DNA from: DASUPK01 sp046732465
GTDB lineage: Bacteria > Actinomycetota > Thermoleophilia > Solirubrobacterales > 70-9
Assembly: GCA_046732465.1 (NCBI GenBank)
Contig: JBKPND010000047.1
Location: forward strand, 1 to 7,468
DNA: 7,468 nucleotides
Direction of reading: 5' to 3'
Both the position numbers and the translations under genes were made by a program. How positions within the stretch are numbered: the stretch's first letter is position 1; each line of letters begins with the position of its first letter. Below are positions 1 to 6,104 of the stretch, one piece after another. The notes below the pieces were generated by a model that was not told the DNA's origin, did no database searches, and saw only the letters and a list, made by a program, of their open reading frames with translations.

Positions 1-159
1 TGGCTGCGCAGCATGCGGGACGAGCGCGACGACGCGGTCCAGCGCAAGTACGGAATCGGCGGGGTCGAGCGGGTGGTGGTGATCTGCGCCATCGCCGGGG
101 TGCTCGCCTTCGAGGGGTGGTTCTTCTTCTTCGCCGGATCCTCGCTGCCGAACGGCTGA
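1..159 (+). CDS. C-terminal fragment of an unidentified membrane protein
   Basis: Frame 1 is open from the window edge to a TGA at 157-159 and gives 52 residues, so the start lies outside the window. The visible part has a charged stretch (residues 4-16, rich in R, D, E and K), a short linker, and a hydrophobic segment at about residues 25-46 that includes a run of four Phe after Trp40. It ends in a short polar tail (SSLPNG). This pattern suggests a cytoplasmic charged region followed by one C-terminal membrane helix. I do not recognise the family. The next gene starts 53 bp downstream on the same strand, so co-transcription with the HMG-CoA reductase is possible. High GC at third codon positions and the hydrophobic segment support real coding. 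Confidence 0.6.
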   Translation, partial: WLRSMRDERDDAVQRKYGIGGVERVVVICAIAGVLAFEGWFFFFAGSSLPNG

Positions 160-180
160 GTCGGGCCCTCTGCGGGTAGG

Positions 181-210
181 CCTCTCCTCGGACGGTCGAG
201 GAAGGAGAGA
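181..210 (+). promoter_or_regulatory. Shine-Dalgarno with complementary upstream strand
   Basis: AAGGAG at 202-207 lies 5 nt before the HMG-CoA reductase ATG and is its ribosome binding site. Twenty bases upstream, CTCTCCT (182-188) is an exact complement of AGGAGAG (203-209), leaving a 14-nt loop. An alternative hairpin pairs TCCTCG (185-190) with CGAGGA (197-202). Either would partly occlude the ribosome binding site. The pairing is visible; a regulatory role is inference. Confidence 0.35.
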
Positions 211-212
211 CC

Positions 213-1397
213 ATGGCGATCGGCGAGAACGGACGGATCCCGGTTCCGCGCGACCGGGAGGACGACTACACGCTCGCGGCGGCTGAGGAGCGCCGGCGCT
301 TCGTCGAGGAACACACCGGGGCGCGGCTCGAACACGTGGCGAGTGAGTCCTTCGACCCCGCGGCGCTGGCGGGAAACGTCGAGCAGTTCATCGGCGTCGC
401 CCAGGTTCCGATCGGGCTGGCCGGCCCGCTCCGCGTCAATGGCGAGCACGCCCAGGGCGACTTCTACGTCCCGCTCGCCACCGCCGAAGGGACCCTGGTC
501 GCTTCCTACAACCGTGGGATGCGCCTGCTGCACGAGGCCGGAGGGGTGACGACCACGATCCTCGACGATCGGATGCAGAGGGCGCCGGCTTTCGTGTTCG
601 CGAGCGCGCGGGAGGCCCGCGCCTTCGGCGACTGGCTGCGCGAGAACTTCGAGGCGATCAAGACCGCAGCGGAGAGCACGACGAAGTCGGGGAAGCTCCA
701 GGACATCGAGCAGTACTCGGCGAGCCGCGTCCTGTTCACCCGCTTCAACTACACGACCGGCGATGCCGCCGGCCAGAACCTGACCGGCAAAGCGACGCAG
801 GCGGCCTGTCACTGGATCGCCGACAACTACGACGGCATCGAGCACTGGTATCTCGAGTCGAACTTCGCGACCGACAAGAAGAGCTCGCAGGTGAACATGC
901 TGCGGACCCGCGGCAAGCGCGTTGTCGCGGAGGCTGTCATCCCGAACGAACTGGTCGAGCGGATCATGCGCTCCAACACGGAGTTGATGTTCCGCGCCCG
1001 CCTGATCTCGAATCTGGGCGGCTTCATGTCCGGGGTCAACAACAACGGCGCTCACTCGGCCAACGGGATCACGGCGCTGTTCATCGCGACCGGCCAGGAC
1101 GCGGCGAACGTGGCCGAGTCATCCGCGGCATTCGTCCATACCGAGTTGCGCGAGGACGGCGACTACTACTACTCGGTGACGATCCCGTCCCTGATCGTCG
1201 CCACCTACGGCGGCGGGACGGCGCTGCCGACTCAGCGCGAATGCCTCGAGATGCTCGGCTGCTTCGGTGCCAATCGGGTCCGCAAGTTCGCCGAGATCGT
1301 GGCCGCCACCGTCCTCTGCGGAGAGCTCTCACTGGGGTCGGCGATCGTCGCGGAGGAGTGGGTGGCCGCGCACGACATCTACGGCCGAAACCGCTAG
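213..1397 (+). CDS. class I-type HMG-CoA reductase, soluble
   Basis: This 394-residue protein should reduce 3-hydroxy-3-methylglutaryl-CoA to mevalonate, the committed step of the mevalonate route to isoprenoids. Family motifs appear in order: an ENVIG-like stretch ending VPIGLAGPL (57-73), ATAEGTLVAS (89-98), GDAAGQN (183-189), TDKK (220-223), the AHSAN and GQDAA region (280-298), GGGT (333-336) and a C-terminal His. By alignment to the human enzyme the catalytic set is present: Glu92, Lys222, Asp296 and His387. There is no membrane anchor, as in other bacterial class I enzymes. The start is supported by AAGGAG 5 nt before the ATG. The dinucleotide motif reads DAAGQN instead of the usual DAMGMN, and the segment before it reads YTT where human has SRS with an NADPH-contacting Arg, so cofactor preference is uncertain. 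No other mevalonate gene is in view. A divergent paralogue with another acyl-CoA substrate is possible. Confidence 0.9.
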   Translation: MAIGENGRIPVPRDREDDYTLAAAEERRRFVEEHTGARLEHVASESFDPAALAGNVEQFIGVAQVPIGLAGPLRVNGEHAQGDFYVPLATAEGTLVASYNRGMRLLHEAGGVTTTILDDRMQRAPAFVFASAREARAFGDWLRENFEAIKTAAESTTKSGKLQDIEQYSASRVLFTRFNYTTGDAAGQNLTGKATQAACHWIADNYDGIEHWYLESNFATDKKSSQVNMLRTRGKRVVAEAVIPNELVERIMRSNTELMFRARLISNLGGFMSGVNNNGAHSANGITALFIATGQDAANVAESSAAFVHTELREDGDYYYSVTIPSLIVATYGGGTALPTQRECLEMLGCFGANRVRKFAEIVAATVLCGELSLGSAIVAEEWVAAHDIYGRNR

Positions 1398-1398
1398 G

Positions 1399-2175
1399 TC
1401 AGTGCGTGTAGCTGACCAGGTCCTCCCTCTCGGCCTCGCCTGAGACAGAGACCGCCACCACGGGCCCGACGCCCTTGGCGTAGAGCTTGTACTCCGACAC
1501 CGTGGGCTCCAGCGGGCTGTGGTCGTCGGTCAGGATCGCGCCGGTGAAGTGGCCCGCCGGGGCCTCGACCTGCTGGTCGAGGGCGATCACGGTGGATCGA
1601 TCCTCGGCGTGGCCCTTGTAGTACTCCTCGCGGTAGGTCTCGCCCGCGTAGGGCTGGGCCGGCATCGCGATCCCGGCGTCCGCTCCGTTCTGACCGGCCT
1701 CGAAGGAGCCGCTGCTGTCCCTCTTGCCGGTCTCCAGGTCGATCGAGGTGGTGTCCTCGCCGAAGTACCAGATGTTTCCGTCCGCGTCCTGGGCGTACCA
1801 GTCGTCGGTGATCTCGGAGGGCTTGCCGCGGTCGTAGACGATGTCCCGGACCACGCGGGCGGTGACGCCGTCGGCGATCCGCTTGGTCTGGTCGAGGACG
1901 GTGATGGTCTCCTGGAGCGACTCGCCCTGGGGATTGGTGACGTGGACGTGCCACTCGGCTCCGACCGGCATCGGCCAGTACGGGTTGTCGATGGTCGTCG
2001 AGAAGTCGGCCGGGTTGAGATTCGAGGGCTCGCTCGACTGCGGGAATGTGTTCGTGCCGGATTGCTGCGCCGTCGAGGAGTCGTTCCCGGACGAGCCGCA
2101 CCCGGCGAGCGCGGGGAGCAGGACGGCGACGCTCGCCATCGCCGCTCCCGCGCGCCTGATCGCCCGGGCTTTCAT
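1399..2175 (-). CDS. predicted lipoprotein, conserved family of unknown function
   Basis: The protein has 258 residues and a lipoprotein signal peptide: basic N-terminus (KARAIRR), hydrophobic core, and lipobox LAGC with the acylated cysteine at residue 26. A Ser/Thr/Gln/Asn-rich linker follows to about residue 55, as expected for an anchored extracytoplasmic protein. The body contains NPYWPMPVGAEW near residue 64 and later a DWYAQDADGNIWYFGED stretch. I have seen this pairing in a widespread family of exported proteins, but I know no established function and give none. SD GGGAGGT (complement of 2182-2188) lies within the last codons of the PepSY gene, and the upstream TAG directly abuts this ATG, which suggests translational coupling. 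The stop codon faces that of the HMG-CoA reductase with one base between them. Confidence 0.82.
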   Translation of the reverse strand: MKARAIRRAGAAMASVAVLLPALAGCGSSGNDSSTAQQSGTNTFPQSSEPSNLNPADFSTTIDNPYWPMPVGAEWHVHVTNPQGESLQETITVLDQTKRIADGVTARVVRDIVYDRGKPSEITDDWYAQDADGNIWYFGEDTTSIDLETGKRDSSGSFEAGQNGADAGIAMPAQPYAGETYREEYYKGHAEDRSTVIALDQQVEAPAGHFTGAILTDDHSPLEPTVSEYKLYAKGVGPVVAVSVSGEAEREDLVSYTH

Positions 2176-2496
2176 CTAGTTACCTCCCTGGTCCTCGCTG
2201 TCGGCCTCTGCGACCACCAGCTTGTAGTTCTGGTCGAGGCGAACGTCGACGGTGCCGCCGTCAGCCTTTCCGACCTCGACCTCCCAGGTCGCGCCGTTCT
2301 CGGAATCGCGCTCGACCGAGTTGGCGTGACCGCCGGGGTAGAGCTCGAGGGCCGCGGCCTTCGCGTGGTCCGCGCCGGGGCCGGTGGCCCCGCCCTCGTC
2401 GTCTCCGCTCCCGATCGCGACCGCCGCGCCCGCTCCGCCCGCAGCCAGGGCGAGGATCGAGCCGCCGACGATCACGTACTTCCGTGACCAGTGCAT
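2176..2496 (-). CDS. PepSY-domain protein with N-terminal membrane anchor
   Basis: From the ATG at 2496 the product has 106 residues. It has a short basic start (HWSRK), a hydrophobic Ala/Gly-rich segment (about residues 7-28, signal peptide or anchor), an acidic Gly-rich linker, and a C-terminal PepSY-like domain. The domain pattern is an Ala-rich helix ending ALELYPGG, then strands around ATWEVEVGKADGGTVDVRLD and YKLVVAEA. PepSY domains occur in exported proteins, often proposed to bind or inhibit proteases or to sit beside sensor systems. An ATG eight codons upstream (2520) is also in frame, but AAAGGAGAA (complement of 2501-2509) sits correctly only for the 2496 start, so I prefer that. 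The gene is directly followed by the lipoprotein (TAGATG), and the two are likely one exported pair. A candidate regulator site lies about 50 bp upstream. Confidence 0.85.
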   Translation of the reverse strand: MHWSRKYVIVGGSILALAAGGAGAAVAIGSGDDEGGATGPGADHAKAAALELYPGGHANSVERDSENGATWEVEVGKADGGTVDVRLDQNYKLVVAEADSEDQGGN

Positions 2497-2545
2497 CCGC
2501 TTCTCCTTTCGATCGGTCATTGCCCCGCCGGTTCTACGGACGCGG

Positions 2546-2562
2546 GATGAATCGGCCGTGAA
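2546..2562 (-). promoter_or_regulatory. candidate response-regulator operator upstream of PepSY gene
   Basis: On the + strand GATGAA (2546-2551) is followed at an 11-bp period by CGTGAA (2557-2562). Read in the direction of the PepSY gene it is TTCACG-N5-TTCATC. It lies in the 68-bp gap between the kinase stop and the PepSY start, about 50 bp upstream of the ATG, where an activator site would be expected. It matches the perfect repeat upstream of the regulator gene in spacing and in a flanking CGCG. A TAGAAC further downstream could be a weak -10 box. Binding is inferred from OmpR-family practice. Confidence 0.5.
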
Positions 2563-2564
2563 AG

Positions 2565-3920
2565 TCAGCGAGGCAGCGCGATCCAGACGTCGGCGCCGGC
2601 CTGATCGCGGTTCGCGGCGTGGGCGCTGCCGCGGTGGGCGCGGGCGATCGCCTCGACGATCGCGAGACCGAGGCCCGTGCCGTCGCCGCCGCGGGAGGAA
2701 TCACCGCGGCTGAAGCGCTCGAAGGCGCGGCCGATGAATTCCGGCGCGAAGCCCGGCCCTCGGTCCTCCACGTGGATCGTCACCTCGCCGCCACCCTCGC
2801 TCGCCCGGAGCGTGATCTCCCCTCCCCCGTGTTCGAGCGCGTTCTCGACCAGATTGCCGAGCGCCTGCTCGAGCCGCAGCCGGTCGCCCTCGACCGTCAG
2901 CCCGTTGGCGGGCTCGATCACCAGCGAGCGCCCGGTCGCGGCGATCCGCCCCGAGAAGCGCTCGCGCAGGTCCCCGAGCAGACCGGCGACCCCCACCCGG
3001 CGCAGGTCGAGCGCCAGCTTCCCCTCGGCCGAGCGCGCCAGGACGAGCAGGTCCTCGGCGAGCTGGCTCAGCCGGTCGACCTCGGCGATCGCCGAGGAGA
3101 TCGCGGCCCGCATCTCCTCCGGCGTCTTCGCATAGCGGAGCGCGAGCTCCAGCTCGGTCTTGTGCAGGGCGAGTGGAGTGCGGAGCTCGTGACTGGCGTC
3201 GTCAACGAAGGCGCGCTCGCGCTCGATGGCCGCCTCGAGGCGGCCGAGCATCGCGTTGAGGGTCTCTCCAAGCCTGCGGATCTCGTCATCGGCCTCGGGC
3301 AGAGGCAACCTCACCTCGGGCTCGGAGGCCGAGATCGCAGCCGCCCGCCGGCGCATCGCCTCGACCGGCCGCAGCGCCCGGCCCGAGACGGCATAACCCG
3401 CCACCGACGCCAGGAGGAGCGCGACCGGGATCCCAATCAGGAGGATCGTCCCCAGGCTGGCGAGCGAGTCGTTGCGGTCATCGAGCGAGGCCGCCGCGAT
3501 CACGACGTAGCTCCCGCCCGGCCCGTTCGCGGGACGCGCCAGGAGCCGAGCCTCGCCGCTGATGCTGGGCACCGCGTCACGCGTGACGATGAAGGAGGCC
3601 TGTGAGGCCCGGGCGGCCTCCGCCGGCGTGATCTGCGGATCGCGGCCGAGCTGCGGGGTGCTCGCGTAGATCCGACCGTCGGGGGTGAGGACCTGCGCGA
3701 AGCTCTCCTCCCGGCCCAGCAGCCTCGAGTTCCTGGTGAGGTCGCCGTTCGCCACCAGCGAGGCGATGTCATCGCCGTGCGTTCGCAGGCCCTGGTCGAT
3801 CTGCTCGCTGAGCTCCGAGTCGAACCGCGCGTAGACGAAGAAGCCGAGGGCCGCCAGCACTACGGCGCTCACCAGAGCGAAGGCAAGGGTGACGCGCAGC
3901 CTGATCGGGATGCGGCTCAT
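2565..3920 (-). CDS. two-component sensor histidine kinase, EnvZ-like
   Basis: This 451-residue membrane kinase has, in order: TM1 (about 9-31), an extracytoplasmic sensor region of about 125 residues with no family I recognise, TM2 (about 158-178), and a HAMP linker (about 179-232). The dimerisation/H-box reads FVDDASHELRTPL with the phospho-accepting His244. The catalytic ATPase domain shows an N-box (NLVENALEHG, 356-365), a G1 box (DRGPGF, 386-391) and a G2 box (GDGTGLGLAI, 412-421). It should autophosphorylate at His244 and pass phosphate to the regulator encoded just upstream. The start ATG overlaps the regulator stop by 4 bp (ATGA), a strong sign of coupled translation. All catalytic boxes look intact. 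The ligand cannot be read from the sequence. The PepSY and lipoprotein genes downstream hint at an envelope or surface signal, but that is inference. Confidence 0.95.
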   Translation of the reverse strand: MSRIPIRLRVTLAFALVSAVVLAALGFFVYARFDSELSEQIDQGLRTHGDDIASLVANGDLTRNSRLLGREESFAQVLTPDGRIYASTPQLGRDPQITPAEAARASQASFIVTRDAVPSISGEARLLARPANGPGGSYVVIAAASLDDRNDSLASLGTILLIGIPVALLLASVAGYAVSGRALRPVEAMRRRAAAISASEPEVRLPLPEADDEIRRLGETLNAMLGRLEAAIERERAFVDDASHELRTPLALHKTELELALRYAKTPEEMRAAISSAIAEVDRLSQLAEDLLVLARSAEGKLALDLRRVGVAGLLGDLRERFSGRIAATGRSLVIEPANGLTVEGDRLRLEQALGNLVENALEHGGGEITLRASEGGGEVTIHVEDRGPGFAPEFIGRAFERFSRGDSSRGGDGTGLGLAIVEAIARAHRGSAHAANRDQAGADVWIALPR

Positions 3921-4600
3921 TCGCCCCCGCCGTCCTCGCGCAGCCGGTAGCCCGCGCCGCGGACCGTCTGGATCGACCGGGTCCCGAAGGGCGCGTCGAT
4001 CTTCCTCCGCAGCAGCCGGACGTAGGAGTCGACGATGTTCGAGCGGTTCTCGTACTCGTAATCCCAGGCGTGCTCGAGCAGCTGGAAGCGCGAGAGAACC
4101 TCACCCGGGCGGCGCATGAAGACCTCGAGCACGGCGAACTCCTTGGCGGAGAGCTCGATCTCGGCCTCCCCCCGCCAGACTTGGTGCTTCGCCGGATCGA
4201 GGCGGAGGTCGCCGACCCGCAGCTCGGGCGAGCGCTCGCCGTTCGTGCGCCTTGCGAGCGCGCGCAGGCGGGCGAGCAGCTCCGCGTAGGAGAAGGGCTT
4301 CACCAGGTAGTCGTCCGCGCCGGCGTCGAGGCCTGCGACGCGGTCCGGCACGCCGTCGCGCGCCGTCAGCATCAGGATCGGCGAGTAGACCCCGTCACCG
4401 CGGAGCCGGCGGCAGACCTCGAAGCCGTCGATGCCCGGCAGCATCAGGTCGAGCACGATGGCGTCGTACTCCGTCGAGCCCGCCATCCAGAGCGCCTCCT
4501 CGCCCTTGGCGGCGATGTCCGCGGCCATCCCTTCCTGGCGCAGGCCCTTGCGGATCAGGCCGGCCATCTTGGCCTCGTCCTCGACGATCAGCACGCGCAT
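3917..4600 (-). CDS. OmpR-family response regulator
   Basis: The product has 227 residues, normal for the family. The receiver domain (about 1-118) has the acidic pocket Glu7-Asp8, phospho-acceptor Asp51 (VLDLMLPG), Thr79 and Lys101 (KPF). The winged-helix DNA-binding domain (about 127-221) includes ELSAKEFAVLEVF, the recognition region NIVDSYVRLLRRKID, and the ending VRGAGYRL. I place the start at 4600 because MRVLIVEDE is the standard receiver beginning and CGGAG lies 5 nt upstream. An ATG six codons earlier (4618) has only a weak, too-close site. The frame stays open far upstream, antisense to the methyltransferase, but that is a GC-rich artefact. The stop overlaps the kinase start. A tandem repeat 30-46 bp upstream of the start suggests autoregulation. 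Confidence 0.95.
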   Translation of the reverse strand: MRVLIVEDEAKMAGLIRKGLRQEGMAADIAAKGEEALWMAGSTEYDAIVLDLMLPGIDGFEVCRRLRGDGVYSPILMLTARDGVPDRVAGLDAGADDYLVKPFSYAELLARLRALARRTNGERSPELRVGDLRLDPAKHQVWRGEAEIELSAKEFAVLEVFMRRPGEVLSRFQLLEHAWDYEYENRSNIVDSYVRLLRRKIDAPFGTRSIQTVRGAGYRLREDGGGE

Positions 4601-4732
4601 CTCTTCTCCGGACGACATTGTCCCGCGAAGATGAACGCCCGATGAAAAACCGTCCGGCGTGCGGGACAGCACACAGTCACCCACCCGAGGGAGATAGTGT
4701 CGGCGCAGCCCAGCAACTGAGAGGGGAGAGTC
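4601..4732. promoter_or_regulatory. divergent intergenic region, regulator / methyltransferase
   Basis: These 132 bp separate two divergent starts and must hold both promoters. They contain the GATGAA tandem repeat (4630-4646), the regulator's SD at the left and the methyltransferase's GGGGAG at the right. TAGTGT at 4695-4700 is a possible -10 for the methyltransferase, but no convincing -35 lies at the right distance. On the other strand a GACAAT lies downstream of the repeat as a weak -10 candidate for the regulator. Confidence 0.45.
4630..4646 (-). promoter_or_regulatory. candidate response-regulator operator, perfect tandem repeat
   Basis: GATGAA at 4630-4635 and again at 4641-4646 form a perfect direct repeat with an 11-bp period (TTCATC-N5-TTCATC toward the regulator gene). 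Tandem half-sites about one turn apart are the usual target of OmpR-family dimers. The site is 30-46 bp upstream of the regulator start and about 87 bp upstream of the methyltransferase start. The only similar tandem I found in the window is the one upstream of the PepSY gene. Confidence 0.55.
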
Positions 4733-5593
4733 ATGGAAGCGAAGTCGATCGATGCGGCGGAGTTCCGCGAGAAGCAGCGCGACCAGTGGAACGGGGCGGC
4801 CGCAGGATGGAATGAGTGGTCCGCCTTCATCGACAAGCACGTCGGCGTCGTCAGCGAGCGCCTGGTCGAAGCGGCCGGGATCAAGGAGGGTGACCGTGTA
4901 CTCGACGTCGCCTGCGGCTACGGCGAGCCGTCGCTGACCGCGGCGCGCAGGGTCGGGTCCGACGGCGCCATCATCGCCACCGACATCTCCGCCGAGATGA
5001 TCAACTTCGGCCGGCAGCGGGCCGCCGCGAACGGCATCGAGAACATCGAGTTCATGCAGTCCGACGCGAACTCGCTCGACTTCCCGCACGAGAGCTTCGA
5101 CGCCGCAGTCTCGCGCTGGGGAATCATCTTCGAGCCCGACGGCGAGGGCACGGCCGCCAAGGTCCGAGGATTCCTGAAGCCGGGCGGGCGCTTCGCGATC
5201 AGCTCCTGGGGCCTGCCCGAACGTGTCCCGTTCATCGCGGTAGCCATGCAGACGGCGATGCAGAAGCTCGACGTCCCGCCTCCGCCCCCCGGGACGCCGG
5301 GGCCTCTCTCGCGTCCGACCGAGGAGGCGATCGGCGGCCTGCTCGAGGGCGGCGGGTTCTCCGACATCGAGGTGCAGGAGCTCGAGGTCGTCTTCGAGCT
5401 CGACTCGGCCGAGCACTACACCGATTACACGAAGGCGATCGTGGCACCCATCGTCGCGATGATCTCCCAGCATCCCGAGGATGTTCAGAAGAAGACCTGG
5501 GACGCGATCACCGAGGCCGCCCGAGAGCGAGCGGACGATGACGGTCGGATCAGCTGGTCGAACCAGGTTCTGATCGCGGTCGGGCAGGCGTAG
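4733..5593 (+). CDS. class I SAM-dependent methyltransferase
   Basis: This is a 286-residue cytoplasmic protein with a Rossmann-type methyltransferase core. Motif I is VLDVACGYGEPS (56-67), the acidic SAM-ribose contact is Asp84 (IATD), a second acidic residue is Asp111 (QSDANSLDF), and the post-motif is LKPGG (148-152). The N-terminal helix region (REKQRDQWNGAAAGWNEW) and overall layout resemble UbiE/COQ5-type small-molecule methyltransferases, but the substrate cannot be told. A Pro-rich loop (DVPPPPPGTPGP, about 175-186) precedes the C-terminal lid region. GGGGAG (4723-4728) lies just before the ATG. The gene is divergent from the two-component genes across 132 bp and is followed closely by a cupin in the +1-shifted frame, so the two probably share a transcript. 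Confidence 0.92.
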   Translation: MEAKSIDAAEFREKQRDQWNGAAAGWNEWSAFIDKHVGVVSERLVEAAGIKEGDRVLDVACGYGEPSLTAARRVGSDGAIIATDISAEMINFGRQRAAANGIENIEFMQSDANSLDFPHESFDAAVSRWGIIFEPDGEGTAAKVRGFLKPGGRFAISSWGLPERVPFIAVAMQTAMQKLDVPPPPPGTPGPLSRPTEEAIGGLLEGGGFSDIEVQELEVVFELDSAEHYTDYTKAIVAPIVAMISQHPEDVQKKTWDAITEAARERADDDGRISWSNQVLIAVGQA

Positions 5594-5603
5594 TCTCAGC
5601 GGG

Positions 5604-6104
5604 ATCGAGCCCGAGACACATCGCTTCGAGGACGATGGCGGGATCCCCAATTCCCCGCTGCCCGTCCTGATCTACCACGGGATCGAGGCGGCTCGCGACG
5701 CGGACGCCTGCGAGGAGCTGCTCGCCTCGAACGGCTGGCTGCCCGACTGGCGGAATGGGATCTTCCCCTTCCACCACTTCCACTCGATCACGCACGAGGC
5801 GCTCGGCATCGTCGGCGGGTCCGCCACGGTGAAGCTCGGCGGTCCGGGCGGTCAGAGCTTCGAGATCGGGCCCGGGGACGTGCTCGTTCTGCCGGCCGGC
5901 ACCGGGCACTGCAACGAGGGCTCGAGCTCGGACCTGCTCGTGATCGGCGCCTATCCGAACGGCATGCCGTGGGACATCCGCCGCGGCGATCCCGCCGAGC
6001 ACGACGAGGCGGTGGCCAACATCCGGTCGGTGCCTCTGCCCGACGCGGATCCGGTCGAGGGATCCGAGGGCCCGCTTACCGACCTCTGGCGTACCGGAAG
6101 CTAG
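5604..6104 (+). CDS. single-domain cupin; start codon not canonical
   Basis: The frame is open from 5574 to the TAG at 6102-6104. It encodes ETHRFEDDGGIPNSP at its N-terminus and then a complete cupin barrel. Cupin motif 1, G(X)5HXH(X)4E(X)6G, fits GIFPFHHFHSITHEALGIVGG exactly. Motif 2 fits GDVLVLPAGTGHCN, with its conserved His. The metal site (two His, Glu, later His) therefore looks intact. Function is unknown: cupins of this size include isomerases, dioxygenases and binding proteins. No ATG, GTG or TTG precedes the conserved N-terminus in frame. I start at ATC 5604, 10 nt after the methyltransferase stop, only because it is the nearest plausible near-cognate codon. The first GTG (5829) would remove motif 1. 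Alternatives are a sequencing error, a +1 frameshift from the methyltransferase, or a start-loss pseudogene. Confidence 0.75.
   Translation: MEPETHRFEDDGGIPNSPLPVLIYHGIEAARDADACEELLASNGWLPDWRNGIFPFHHFHSITHEALGIVGGSATVKLGGPGGQSFEIGPGDVLVLPAGTGHCNEGSSSDLLVIGAYPNGMPWDIRRGDPAEHDEAVANIRSVPLPDADPVEGSEGPLTDLWRTGS

Noticed and set aside
1519..2487. Long + strand open frame of about 322 residues
   Set aside because: It is antisense to the lipoprotein and PepSY genes, both of which have clear signals, and its composition is the Arg/Gly/Val/Asp-rich pattern of a GC-rich shadow frame.
2497..2520. PepSY protein start at the ATG at 2520
   Set aside because: No good SD lies upstream of it, whereas AAAGGAGAA is properly spaced from the ATG at 2496; kept only as an alternative.
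2619..3605. Long + strand open frame of about 328 residues
   Set aside because: It lies antisense to the histidine kinase, whose H, N, G1 and G2 boxes are all intact; no domain is visible in the antisense product.
4601..5650. Upstream extension of the response-regulator frame to 5650 (about 577 residues in total)
   Set aside because: The extension is antisense to a well-supported methyltransferase, has no recognisable domain, and the receiver domain begins normally at MRVLIVEDE with its own SD at 4600.
5829..6104. Cupin starting at GTG 5829 (91 residues)
   Set aside because: It would remove the HXH and Glu of cupin motif 1, which are perfectly conserved just upstream in the same open frame.
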